Source: Purpureocillium takamizusanense (taxonomy: Eukaryota > Ascomycota > Sordariomycetes > Hypocreales > Ophiocordycipitaceae). Taken from it: a DNA stretch of 64,000 bases. Positions within the stretch are counted from its first letter, which is position 1. Each line of letters starts with the position of its first letter. The notes below the pieces were generated by a model. That model was given only the letters and a program-made list of their open reading frames with translations. It did not search any database and was not told the DNA's origin. Below, in pieces: positions 13,010 through 24,304 of the stretch. The DNA lies in assembly GCF_022605165.1 (NCBI RefSeq), contig NC_063068.1, positions 1,550,001 to 1,614,000 on the forward strand, read 5' to 3'. Made by a program: the position numbers and the translations under genes.

Positions 13010-15366
13010 GGAATGGCCCGGGAGTCGCGATTGGGATCGCCGGGTCGTGGCTGTCTCGCGTGGGTTGTTGGTGCGGTTCTCGAACTGGCTGCGGGTCGAC
13101 GGATTGCCTGCCGGAAGAGGCGGGATCTTGGATGCGGCACGCGCAGGGGCGGCAGGCAGACGCAGCGGGCAAAGCAACGGACGAGTGCAACGGCAGTGCA
13201 GTGCAGCGCGGCGCAGGCCAGCGGCCGGCGAGTCGATGAGATTAGCGGGTGCGTTGAGCCGCCAGACGGAGGGGCGAAGGTGTCAGCTGCGACATGACCG
13301 GGCTGGGCGTGAGAAATTGGGATGGGAGACGATGGAGACTGGGAAGAAAGAATAGAAATCGCAGAGTTGCAGCCGCGCGCCGAACCGGGACGGGACTTTG
13401 GGGCACCGCACGCACAGCGATGGGGACATTGGGGGTTTGGGGGTACAGGTACAGCACCCCGCAGGCATCTTTTGCCCTGCCGCAAGGTACCTTCGTCCCA
13501 GCTGTAGCTCCGCGAAGCCACCTGAATGGAGGCAACGCTGGCGCTGCGGCAGGCGGGCTGCGTGTGCCGGTGACGCTGGCCTGGCACCACCAGCTGAGCT
13601 CCATCCATGACATGACTGTGAGAACGACACGTGACCCCCACCGGCCATGGTCCACGAGTCGAGCCAAATCCTTCTCAGCGATTGACGACGTCACTCCCCG
13701 ATGCTCGGCGAGCAACAATCAACATTTTGAGTTTGCCTACTTACTCGCTCATCAAGCCGCAGGAGTACCGTGCGGTATTCGTACAGACTGCGAACGGCTG
13801 ACCCCAGGAACGGCCAGTTTACCGGCGCACCTGGATTGGTCCGCTACGATGGAGAATTGTGCCTGGCCGCGACTCCCCCCTCATGATCTTTTCTTCACAA
13901 CTCCCGAGGTGCTTGGTGAGGCCGCTCAGCGGAGCCTGCATCACGCGCACGTTGGGGCTCGAAAAGCGTTGAAGACAATGTCTCTTCGCAACTGCCGTTG
14001 AGACCCAGCCAGAAAGACTTCCAGCTTGATGGATGATGAATGATGCGGGGACATGTCTGAGACAGACGCTCGCGGCAGTGGAGGAGGCTGCTGGGCGGAA
14101 GGCCGGGCGGCTCTCGTGATGCCTGCCTGCGGCGACGTGTCTACAGGCTCTGGGTAAGTACCTACCTACTGTAGCCGAGGCACCTACTACCTACCTAAGC
14201 TTCCGGGTATCGTCAGGTGCTAGCTTTAGTACCTACCTATACTGTACGGTAGGCTCGTAGTAGTTACTACTAATAGTAGCAGTAGCAGCAGTAGCAGCAG
14301 CATAATCATCACATTGGGCTACCTTGGTACCCCTACCTACCTTGTAGGTAGGTAGCTGGGCGAGGCTGCGGCCATCGAATCTTGCACCAGACCGGTCCTC
14401 TATGCGGCCCGTGTCGAGTCTATCCTCCGCCGAAGCCCTTGCGCACCCGCTGCGAACTAGTGATCCTGCATCCCACGGCAAGGACTTGGTACGCGATGAT
14501 TTTTAGCCCCCCACCACCATCAACCGTCACTCACTCTTCACAAAGTTCGGGCGAGGGGGGGCGCAAATGACCTGCAGCCAGTGTCAGACGTCAACGACTG
14601 CCTAACGGCGCAGCAGCCAACACCGGCCAAAGCCCAGTCAAAAGCCGGTTTTACAAAGCCCCTTGCCTGAACGGCTACGGCTGTAAGTACGTAGCCCCGC
14701 AATAGCTTCATTCGTACAATCCCGTTGTTGGCGTCGCCCAAAGTGTGCGCGCAGTCTGCGTCGGGGGCCGCGTCAACATCGCCAGCGCCGTCTTACTTGT
14801 TACGTTGGGGGTGGGGGAGGCGATACTCGCCACCAGCTGTACCGTCAAACGCCTCTTGCTTCTGCGACTCAATCTCGTTTGAACCCGCCCGTGTCAACGC
14901 CCGACCGGCCGCAACAGGATATTCCCACTGCGGCCCCATCACACTTTCGGGCCCGTGCAGCTGTTCAGCCACCAGGGCTCAATGGACAATGGCGTATTGT
15001 TGTTGGTCAGCGTTGTGCGCCTGACAACCTATTGTGAACGCGTCTTACCACCACCCGCGGACGTAGCCTAGATAGTCTTCTGCCGCGCTCATGTGTCAAC
15101 CGCCCGTCAGTCATTCTTGGTATTCGAATAGTCTTGGCGGGCATGGGTTCCGTAGGTGATTGGCATCAAGCCCGGCACGGCTGTTTATGGGGCACCGAGA
15201 GGAATACAAGAATGCTTTATCAGACATGCCCTCACGTCTTGAGACAAAGTTCGCCAACCCCAGCGATCGTCCCAGAGTTGTGAACGTCGATACAAATGAG
15301 TGTCAACCCGCCTATAACACACTCTCCCGAATTATAGGGCTAGAGGTCTGGAGCTCGCCCCTTTCC
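13010..15366. other. Divergent promoter region between the transcription factor and the F-box-like gene
   Basis: The region is GC-rich near 13.0-13.7 kb and low-complexity around 14.15-14.35 kb. Long frames on both strands near 13 kb have Pro/Arg/Ala-rich composition typical of GC-driven shadow frames. An in-frame ATG at 15187 could extend the next gene to the left. Confidence 0.5.
14155..14350. repeat. TACCTACC / GGTAGGTA short-repeat cluster
   Basis: Multiple copies of ACCTACCT and its complement occur within about 200 bases, along with a run of GTAGCAGCA triplets near 14273-14300. Such clusters are common in the intergenic DNA of these fungi. Similar copies occur near 33.75 kb and 50.37-50.49 kb. 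Confidence 0.7.
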
Positions 15367-16680
15367 ATGGCTCAGTTCAGGTTCCAACCTGCCGCCGACC
15401 TCAAAGGTCTGCCCGTCGAGCTCAGTTTGCTTATCCTCGACAAGCTCCCCGACATTCGGACCCTTACAAATGCTGCATATGCGGTGCCGTCACTCTATAA
15501 CACGTTGTTAGCCGACGATGCATCCATCTCCACGCGTATCTTGCATAGGGAACTGCCCGACTACCTCTGGACACATGCAATTGTTGCCCACCTTGCCCGG
15601 CGGCTGGCCCGCAGCAGCGGTGGATTTGATAGCTTGGAAACGAGTTCTGATATAGACTCCCTCGTCGACAGCTTTCGTTCCCTTCGAGACGATGCACCCG
15701 CCTACAGAGCAACTCGTCTCGAAGCCGTCGCTATTCTGCGCACCTACGGCAGGGTTGTTGAACTCCGAAATCTCTTTGTAAAAGACTGTCCGTACACCAA
15801 GAGCCAAGAGCTCATCCCGCTGCGAGATTCTCTTCAACGACAACCCCCCGAGTCTTCCGAGCTGGAGCGGATCGAACGAACAATATACATGTTTGACATT
15901 ATATCGTCTCTCTGCAAAGGCATGGTTTTCGGCAACCCAGGCGATGCAGCGTACGTATCCAAGTGCTACGAAAAAGTGTCGGCTCTCCAAAAGGCACTGG
16001 TGGAACGGCTGATGGCGCCGTGGGAGCTGTATCAGGTCTTGCACGTGCAGGCGTACTTTCGACGTGCTCTCTACGGGCTTGGTATTGTCATCCTTAAGGC
16101 GAATCTCCTATTCAAGCTTCGCTACTAATCACGCGGAGCAGACCGAGACGAGCACTTGACCGAGCGAGTCCTTCCAGGGATGCTGGTAGGCGGTATCGAC
16201 TTCGTCCACCAGGCACTTTGCGTTGTGGGAAAAGCCGGAATCGACGACTTCATACTCGGTCTGGAGAAGCGACTATTGCGCGAGCCGCAGAACATATTTG
16301 GCGTCCTCGTGTCCCGCGGTATCCATCAGACCTGGACCCGAATGAACGCCAAGACGTTTGACCACTATCGTCCGTTCTGCCACGATGGCGACCGGGCGGG
16401 ATACCAGTCTTGGAAGAACCTCGAGAATCTGTACCAGAGGTTCACCCTGGACAACGACCCCAGTATTCTCGACCTATTTCACAATTGGGTCGCGGCTAAG
16501 GAGGGGCGGATTGACCTGATGGCGGCGAGCTTGTGGAACGATGGCCGCTGGGACGACATTGAGCTGGCAATTCACCCGCCGCGGGCGGACTGGTGGAAGG
16601 GGATCAAACATCATTGGAACTCGATGGCTGTCGGGTTTCAAGTGCTTACCGATCCAGCTATCGTCACTATCAAGGAGTAA
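15367..16680 (+). CDS. F-box-like domain protein of unknown function
   Basis: Two exons, 15367-16081 and 16142-16680, with a 60-nt intron (donor GTATTG, branch CTAAT, acceptor GAGCAG); 417 residues. The N-terminus reads DLKGLPVELSLLILDKLPDI and continues with NAAYAVPSLYNTLL, which resembles an F-box-like helix pattern. The rest is a helical, charged sequence I do not recognise, ending in WNDGRWDDIELAIHPP. If the F-box reading is right, the protein would be a substrate adaptor of an SCF ubiquitin ligase; this is inference. The start at 15367 is the ATG just before the F-box-like segment. The frame is open back to ATG 15187, which would add 60 residues. Sordariomycete genomes carry many lineage-specific proteins of this type. 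Confidence 0.7.
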
Positions 16681-18189
16681 AGGAACGAAGGGGAGGGGTG
16701 AGGGTTTTGCATAAAGCCATTGATTGATGCCACGACGCCATCTTGTACAATATGCACTGTCAGCAAATGTAGGATATACACCAACCAAGCAGTGGAATTT
16801 CCCCAGTGCCTCGGCGCTATAATTAGGCATTCTGCTCCTTTCTAGAGACTAGGTATCCTGGTATAATGTCCATTCAACGACAGATCGTATGATACGCAGC
16901 GTATGCTGTGGTTGAGCGTCGTGCAGATGCTGCAAGTACGAAGTACGCCATTTAATGTGCAAGGCAGCCGCAATTGATCGCTGCACCGTAATACCTTCCC
17001 ACACTGTAATATATCACGACATCGGTGACATTGACCACAACAGCAATCGAGTTACCGCCACCACTAAGCCGACACTCGCGGCCATTAGCCTAATCTCGGA
17101 GAGACATTTTAGTCCACTCTATCGAAGCCGACGTTTGTAAGTTGAGCGAATGCACCGGCGATACCTTCTGGCGGACCACATACAGCGGCGTTCCAGCCAA
17201 CATGACATCTATCTAACCACGACAATGATCGATGCTTCAACTCCGTACAGTTTCAGAAAAGCTTTGAGAGCCGTTTGAAGTGACACTGCCATAAGGAAAT
17301 CTCGTCATGTAATGAATTCGAGTCCTTTGACTCCAGTGGCTCACTACCGCTATTTCTATCCTCTGGAGTAAGCCAGAGTCATCACGGCAGCTAAACTGCT
17401 TTGTTGATAGGACTTCCTCAAGGCGGACGCTTTCGGATTGAAACAAATTTGTGTTCCTACCTCGGCTCACACGCGTTGAATCTTCGGTCCAGTCTTTAGC
17501 AACAGGAAACAAGCTTAAATCCTTTGTGCTAGACACATTGGCAAAGCTCCTCCGTGCCTTGGACGAAATCGGTGGAAAGCACCGGCCAAGTGATCAACAT
17601 CAAGGCGCAATGTTTCATGGGCGCAACATAAAATCCAGGCGTGAAACTGTGCAGAAGATCTATGTCGGTGGTGCAACGCAGAATGGGCCAGCAGGATGAA
17701 GTTGCTGCGGCACGAACACTGGTGAGTCGCCTGGCAGCAGGATCAGCGGGAAACGTTAAGAGGGAGCAGGACCAATAAGTTGCTACCGAACAGCTCAAAA
17801 CATTGCATGACTGACCTCGTCGTCAGTCTTGCGCTGCTCTGGAAAGTGCCAGAAGTGTGTGGCCTCAGGCCTCAGGCGCTCAGTGAGTGCCGAACGCCCA
17901 CCTCCCTACGGCCACCGCCTGTTCAGTGCAGCCGGTGCCCTGGGCCACGTCCGTGAAAGAGTTTCTACGCAGACGCGTCTCGGCGCGTGACTCTCGCATC
18001 CTCCTTTTAGCATGCTGTTTTCCTCTGCAGCCTTCTCCAACCACCGTTCTCCTCCAAGACCCCTTCGACACCCCCCCCTTACTGCCGCCCCCTTCCAACT
18101 CTAGACGTTATATTCTCATTCAATCTATCTGTCGCTCACTAAAGCGCCATATCGCGCGTGGGGGACGCCCCGGACGTCTCACGGTCGCC
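16681..18189. other. Intergenic region before rec8
   Basis: About 1.5 kb of AT-richer DNA without a convincing gene. A frame at 17451-17699 is open but has no ATG start and no recognisable motif. Pyrimidine-rich DNA at 17.99-18.16 kb probably belongs to the rec8 promoter and leader. Confidence 0.5.
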
Positions 18190-20483
18190 ATGTTCTACAG
18201 CCACGAGAGTAGGTCGAGCTCTCAGCAGTGTGAAGCGGCCAAAGACTGACTTCCGTCCTCCAATATAGTCCTTTGCAACAGCCAGTATGGCGTCGCGACG
18301 ATCTGGTATTTACTTCTTCGTCTCCGTGAACCTGTTTGATTGCTTGAGTCTGTGCTGACCCGTACAGGCTCGCGGCAACGGTGGCCAAAGGCAACGCGGC
18401 CGGCAAAGGCGGCCTGCGTCCTTTGACCAGAAAGGCCGTGCAAGGAGTCAATGTCCCGAAAGCGTGTGCCACCATCATCGATCCTGGAGCACCCCTTGCG
18501 CTGCGCCTGCAGAGCAGTCTTCTGTTTGGCGTCTCGCGCGTCTTCGCCCAGCAATGCACATACGTCCTCGCCGATGCTGAGAAGATCCAGTCCGACATGA
18601 TGACCTTCTTCCGCGTGCTCCAGACGAGCGAACTTGACCCGCACGCCGGCAAGACTAAGTAAGTTCCCTGTTTCACTTCTCTCCAATGTTGCGCGCCGAG
18701 GCGTGAGGAAGAGCTGACTTGTGCAAGGCGCCACAACATTGTTCTGGAAGACGACCCTTCCTTTGACTTGTTCAACGCACTGCCCAACTTGGACTTTCTT
18801 CGCGGCAGCGTGGATAATCTCATTGGAGTGCCGAGCCAGGGCTCCACGAACAAGTACTCGCAGATGACTCCGCGCCGCCAGAGCCAGTCCAGCCTTTCGT
18901 CTCTGAGCAACCCAGCTCTGCTGCCGTTCGACCTCCCGTCCTCTTTGTGCGCGGGCAGTTTCCATCTTCCCTCCGAGTTTGGACACCGAGACTCGCCTCT
19001 TGCAGGCAAAAGCCGTGATCAAGACAACATGCCGGAATTCATGCCTTTTGTGGACGACGAATTGGATCCCATTCCAAATGTCAGCCTTGATTTTGACGGC
19101 GATGGCAACCTCCTGGGTATCTTTGATCAGGAGCCCGAATTACCTCCTCTTCCCGATTTTCCTGGCGATGAGTGGCAGCTGGATCAAGGCAGAGCGGGTG
19201 TAACTGGCGAAGCCGAGGTGCAGCCGTTTCTCCCACTCGGAGCTGAACAGGAGTTCGGCATGGGCGAGGCCGTACTTCCAAACGACGAAGTGTTCGTCCC
19301 ACGTCAGGCAACCAAGGAACCACGCACCGAGTCTTACACCAAGACCTCTCAAACAACAGACACGGAGCAAGTGTCGGCTCACAACCAACGCATTCGCCGC
19401 CGAAGGCCAGCCTCAATGGTAGACGGGACCGCACACCTTCCTCGACAGGACCTGCGCAACTGGGATGCCAACTACGCGGAGAACATGGAACGCGAAACGA
19501 GTCGCAAGCGCCAGAAGAAAATCACCCCGACCCAGGCCAGAAAGAATGCCCTTGCACTGATCTATGGCAATAGAATTGCCAATGTCGGTCTCGTCAAGGG
19601 CGTGCTCGGCATCACTCACCCTCTAGCAGAGGATTTCGCCGGCCGCACGCTCGAAGCTCGCCTTCACGGACTCAATCCTGAAGACCTTGAGCCCGACGCG
19701 GTCCAGAAAAGAGGCCGACGACGCAAGTCACCCGAGGCTTTCGCCGAGGAGACTGCTGAGGAAGAGGGCCTACGCAGCGTCCGTCCTCGCATCCAAGGAG
19801 ACGCCGAGCTGGGCCGCGCCAACATGCATGATGACGGCGACGCGGTGGTCTTTGGCGACGACGACACGGCCCCTGAGATGGGCCTCGACCCGGCCGTGCC
19901 TATGGAAGAGCGCCATTCCTCGTCCATCATGCCGTGGATTCGTTCGGCATCGGCCGCTCGCGTTCATGGAAGCACTCAGAAACCCGCGCCCGATCCCAGT
20001 CCCCTGCATGGCCGCGGCAGCGTCCTCAACTCCATCGAGCGTCACAGCGATCCAGCAAACCACCCCCTTGGCCCTGCCGCTTTCGAATCCGCGGACTCGT
20101 CCATCGACTTTGGCGGCGACATTGGCGCCCTGGACTTCAACCGCGGGAACGACACCCAGGCGTCGCACACCGGAGGCCTCGACATGGCGAGCCAGGAGTT
20201 CCTGAGTTACGCCACCGCGCATGCCGTGGAAAAGGGCGTCGTTCGCGGCACGGACGACGACGGCGACGAGCGACGCTGGATCTCGTTCCAAGACCTCGCG
20301 AGCCCGGACTCGCACAGCAAGGGCATCGCCGCGCAGGCATTCCTCCACGTGCTCTCCCTGGCGACCAAGGGCGTCGTGGCGGTACAGCAGGACGGCACGG
20401 AGGCGAAGCAGCCGTTTGGAACAATTCACATTGGCGTCACAGTCCAGCCAGCAAGAGAAGAGTCTTGCGACGAACTCGCCTAA
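18190..20483 (+). CDS. rec8: Meiotic cohesin kleisin subunit Rec8
   Basis: Four exons: 18190-18208, 18269-18305, 18368-18658, 18728-20483; 700 residues. The introns (60, 62, 69 nt) cluster in the first 540 bases, and the first exon is only 19 nt. Spliced, the N-terminus starts MFYSHEILCNSQYGVATIW and continues with LTRKAVQGVNVPKAC and FGVSRVFAQQCTYVL. These are hallmarks of the Rad21/Rec8 N-terminal domain that binds SMC3. The middle is acidic, long and probably disordered, where separase sites usually lie. The C-terminus (about 605-695) contains SQEFLSYATAHAVEKG and AAQAFLHVLSLATKG, the kleisin winged-helix that binds SMC1. Rec8 replaces Rad21 in meiotic cohesin. The N-terminal sequence fits Rec8 better than mitotic Rad21, though this rests on recalled family features. 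Confidence 0.85.
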
Positions 20484-20999
20484 GCATCACTTGCTCTCAG
20501 TTTTTATCTCCTTTTTCTTCTTCTTCTTCTTCTTCTTCTTCTTCTTCTTTTTTCTTTTACGCAACAGCATCATCGGGTCGGACTCAGACTTTAAAATCGA
20601 CTTGAAACGGGGTGCGGACATAGTCGAGCGCGCACAGGGAACGCATCAAGAGTAGTGACATTTTACGGCGTTCAAGGTTAAATCGGCCTTCTTTCATCGA
20701 TCATGGGAGTTAAAGGGAAACAAGCATCACGGTATAGCTATCATCAGACTTGGGGCCATGTGTGCCAAACGGAACGATATTTTGCTGGGAGGATTCTTAT
20801 TCAACGGGTTGCTAGTGGGTTCGGTTGAAACGTCTACCGGGGAAAGGCCCCAGGATTTGAAGTTGACAAAAGACGACCGCCAGAGAAGAACATCTGCGCT
20901 CAGTCAGACACGCCAAATTATATTTATACAAAAACGTCGAGATATTGACATCGAGCATGATCCATTCATAATTCGTACACTGCCTGTGGATCCTTCCAC
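20484..20999. other. Convergent 3' region of rec8 and the Rab escort gene
   Basis: No gene is seen. It contains a pyrimidine tract just after the rec8 stop codon. Confidence 0.6.
20500..20558 (+). repeat. (CTT)n polypyrimidine tract
   Basis: An almost uninterrupted CTT repeat flanked by T runs lies about 20-75 bases past the rec8 stop codon, so it is probably in the 3' untranslated region. Confidence 0.9.
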
Positions 21000-22755
21000 T
21001 CACGCAGCAAATGCATCATCGTCATCGACAGCACCCTCACGGTCCTCGAACTGCATGTACTCTACGTCACCAGCACTATCCCCCATGACCATATCCCAGG
21101 CCTTTCTGACAGGTATAAGGAGAGCATCGTCGAACGCGAGATGCGGCGGGTGTGGGCTGAATAAGCCAGTCACCTTGTCTACGTCGAAAGCACCCGTGCC
21201 GCCTCGCTGCTCATAGCTGAGCCGGTACAAGCATTTGGGTTGATCTTGGTCCGGAGAGAGGGCCCGAAGGAACGATGAGAGCGCGAGTTCAAGCAAATCC
21301 TTTGAAGTAGGGCCGGAGATGGTGCTGAGATAAACAATACCTGGACGAATCTTGCATTAGCAACCTGTGCATAGACACTGTGTGCGACAAACAAATGTAG
21401 AAAGCGTGCCGATCAGGTTGTCAGAGTTTGATCGTCATTGTTTTTCAGACAATGTAGATAAGTATTCGTTTTGATTGATTCATCCTAGCACAAAGTTGGG
21501 CATCGAAAGGAAAGAAGGGTACTCACTTTGTCCACTAGGGCACTCCCCAGTGTCACTTGAGTGCACCGATGCGTATACGGGGTGATCCGAGACGGTACCA
21601 TCGGACCTCGTGAGGGATCCTGGAGGGAACGCCACGATTGAGACGCAGGGCGTGGGGGTACCTTCAGCGATAGTTTCGAACATGGCTGGCATGCTCGATT
21701 CCACGACAGCTGTGAGGCGACACTGGCTGGTGCAACCCGCTGCGAGGTTTGCCCAGTCTTGAACAAGTATTCGTGACTTGACCACCACGTCGTTTGTCAG
21801 TTTGACCTCGATTTCTTCGCCGCCTGACCCTTGCGCTGCTGGCACGACCCGCGCCTCAGAGATGCCTGTGCCAAGCATGTACACAGCGCCGCCGACTGCG
21901 GCGGCCCGGCAACCCACTTGGGCGATCTCGGAGAGCCCTCCCCACTTTGGGTAGACCGCAGCGAAGCCAGTGCCAAACACTCCCATCGAGGTCAAGTGTC
22001 TGTTGATCAAGGTCAAGCCATCGGCCACTGTTACCCTCCCATCCAAGCTGAGTGTGAGCGTGAGGACGTAGGATCGGAGGTCGTGGTCAAGTTTGAACTC
22101 GGACTCGAGGAAGGCCGCCAGGTCATCCTTAGCCTTTGGCTTCCAAAGCTGGGCGTGCGGCTCCGACTCAAAATCGAGGACGAACTTGAGAAACTTCATC
22201 AGAGAACGTTTTGAGCGAGTGGGAATCGTTTTGTTGGCGAAAACATCCTCTCGGGTAGATGGTATTCGATTCAGCATCGCGGGCGTCGCTGAGTCGGTAG
22301 ATGGTCGGTAGATGAAGAACGACCCAACCGCCAGAAACTCAATCTGACGAAAGGCTTTGGAGGATACCAGCTGCGAGAGGAGTTCGGACCGCGCATGGAT
22401 GAGCTGGGGCGCAAGTGCCAGGCTGTAGGCGCGAGGAAAGGACAGTCCGTCCTCGGCCTTGTTCACTTGCGCGCCTGCGAACGCGCCATCCGCAACCTCC
22501 GATGCGTATCTCTCGACCCACTCGTCGGCCTCTTGCAGACTCAAGGCGGCCTCGGAGCCGCCATAGTAGTCGTTGGGGTCGACATGGAGTATGCTCTTCC
22601 CGGATCGTGACAGAGCTCTTCAGCGTGCGAGCCTAGGTCAGTCAGAGGGAGCGAGACCAAGCCAATGGAATCCGTGCTTACAGGGCGAGAAGGGCCTGTG
22701 GTAGCCCAGTGCCACTGATCACTACATCCCACTTTGTGTCTGAGAGGGATTCCAT
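21000..22755 (-). CDS. MRS6: Rab escort protein (Rab geranylgeranyltransferase component A)
   Basis: Three exons: 22755-22682, 22617-21527, 21340-21000; 501 residues. The introns are 64 and 186 nt. The N-terminus has the GDI/REP dinucleotide-fold start, DVVISGTGLPQALLALALSR, then GKSILHVDPNDYYGG. Further on come the conserved KFLKFVLDFE and a core with MGVFGTGFAAVYPKWGGLSEI. This is a member of the GDI/REP superfamily. REP presents newly made Rab GTPases to geranylgeranyltransferase II and delivers prenylated Rabs to membranes. The divergent Rab-binding region and the long acidic C-terminus (ending near VDDDDAFAA) favour REP over the shorter, strongly conserved Rab GDI. The first intron junction was set by frame: an in-frame TGA just upstream excludes earlier acceptors. 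Confidence 0.87.
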
Positions 22756-23287
22756 GGTGGTAGATGTGAGGGGATGGGGAAGAGGAAAAGGGAAAAAGGC
22801 GAAGGTTTTTGCCTGCAACTCGGAGAGCTTGTTTTTGCACACCCGACGGTCGTGACCTTGATTAGTGGGGGCGTTGCGAAATTGTTAGTGTCAGGGTCAG
22901 GTGGGGCGGCGCATTTCAACACACCCAAGCCATCTCGACACCAAATTTGTTCTTTCTCCTTCAAACCGCTCCGTTTTTCACGCAGTGTCCTGAGTGCCAT
23001 AGGCACGTGGCACCGCGTATCCAATAGTTTCACTATTTGCGAGCGGTAGATCGACCCGTCTGCCGGTATCTACTGCCCTAGAATAACGTCTGAAAGGGTA
23101 GTTCGAATGGTTGACACATGCCTCCCTCCCGCCCATCCACCGCGGGATCTGCGTGGAGTGGACAAACAAATCGGGCGCATCCCGCCGCCACTCTGTGAAG
23201 CACAACAAGACCTGAGCGTGACACTTGAATACAGTCATTGGGTGATCGTGATGTTACAATTGTTGCCAGGGTATCATATTTCGTCCA
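22756..23287. other. Intergenic region upstream of the Rab escort gene
   Basis: This is the promoter side of the minus-strand Rab escort gene and the 3' side of RRP43. No coding frame is supported. Confidence 0.6.
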
Positions 23288-24304
23288 CTATTGACTTATT
23301 GCGGCAGCAACATCTTTCCACCGCTTGGCGGTCCAGTCGATGAGCTGCTTTGATCGCAGGTGCTTGGGGCTGAGGATGACGCCGCCATGTTTGGAGATGG
23401 ACAGGAACTTCGTATCCCCGCCACTGCAGTCAACCACCATCGTGACGCTTTCGTCGCAAAGAGATTCCTCTAGTAAATCCGGGTCTACCAGCAGCCAATA
23501 CCTTCCATCGGTCGGCCGATCTGTTTCTTTGCCCGTGAACACGGCCGCGGTGCAGGCTACAGGCATACCGTGGATCGTCAGGGACTTCGGGTCCCTCCGC
23601 GAGCATATCACAAGCTCTCTGTCGCTATCAAAGCGCGCTCGGGGAATTTTGGTGTCGCGCAGGGCCGCAACTGTGGCAGCCCAGGCGGCATCAAACGGGT
23701 TCCCGTCAAACGAGACGAAGAAGATATCGATGTATAGCACCCAGTATGCAACGACGTATTTGTCGCCGCTGCCCGCATCGCCATCCTCCCCGGTGTCTTG
23801 GTCCATGGCGTCGTCGTCCGCAGCCAACTGCTCAGAGGGCCTCGTGTGCCATATCCGCAGGTCGTCAGGCTCGATAAGTTTGGAGCTGTGGAGCAAAGAG
23901 TATATCCTCGTGCTCAGAGTTTGAGCCAGCGTGGTCGGGGGGCCGCCGGGGAGAAATTGCGGTGCAGATCCAGTGGCAAGCTCGATGTTCGGCACCAGGA
24001 GGTCATAGTCCCTGAGCTCCGTCTCAACATTTGATGCTCTATGGTTCGGGATGTTTGACGTAAGGATCGTCTCGCCGCGGACGCCGCAGATGACCGTGGT
24101 GTCGCCCATGCGCACAACTGCGCTTCCATGTGCATGCGACAAACTTGAAAGATTTATTGTCGGCGGCCGAACTTCTTGAGGGGCGCGGCCGTTGCTCCTG
24201 GCGGGAGGCACATCGTCGTTTGAGGGTTCGAGGTTGGCGAGCAGGTAGGGATGAGGAGAGAGTTTGGCAAAGGTGGCGCGGGGGAGTCCCACATCGGATG
24301 CCAT
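23288..24304 (-). CDS. RRP43: Exosome complex subunit Rrp43 (RNase PH fold)
   Basis: A single exon of 338 residues. The N-terminal part reads FAKLSPHPYLLANL, then a polar linker and RPPTINLSSLSHAHGSAVVR, MGDTTVICGVRGE. This is the RNase PH-fold start typical of exosome ring proteins. Central LYIDIFFVSFDGNPFDAAW and VCSRRDPKSL-like segments, then TDGRYWLLVDPDLLEE and VTMVVDCSGG, match the Rrp43/Rrp42/Rrp45 group. Spacing and sequence fit Rrp43 best. The eukaryotic ring is structural: it channels RNA to Rrp44 and Rrp6 in nucleus and cytoplasm. The frame is open about 390 bases upstream, but the ATG at 24304 directly precedes the conserved N-terminus, and the upstream stretch crosses an A/C homopolymer tract and has no conserved features. 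Confidence 0.85.
   Translation of the reverse strand: MASDVGLPRATFAKLSPHPYLLANLEPSNDDVPPARSNGRAPQEVRPPTINLSSLSHAHGSAVVRMGDTTVICGVRGETILTSNIPNHRASNVETELRDYDLLVPNIELATGSAPQFLPGGPPTTLAQTLSTRIYSLLHSSKLIEPDDLRIWHTRPSEQLAADDDAMDQDTGEDGDAGSGDKYVVAYWVLYIDIFFVSFDGNPFDAAWAATVAALRDTKIPRARFDSDRELVICSRRDPKSLTIHGMPVACTAAVFTGKETDRPTDGRYWLLVDPDLLEESLCDESVTMVVDCSGGDTKFLSISKHGGVILSPKHLRSKQLIDWTAKRWKDVAAAISQ

Noticed and set aside
12715..13641. 308-residue minus frame across the start of the transcription factor
   Set aside because: A different frame from the zinc cluster; Arg/Pro/Ser-rich with no conserved residues.
17451..17699. Frame reading SFVLDTLAKLLRALDEIGG
   Set aside because: Locally protein-like, but it lacks an ATG start, splice-linked continuation and any recognised family; at most a relic.
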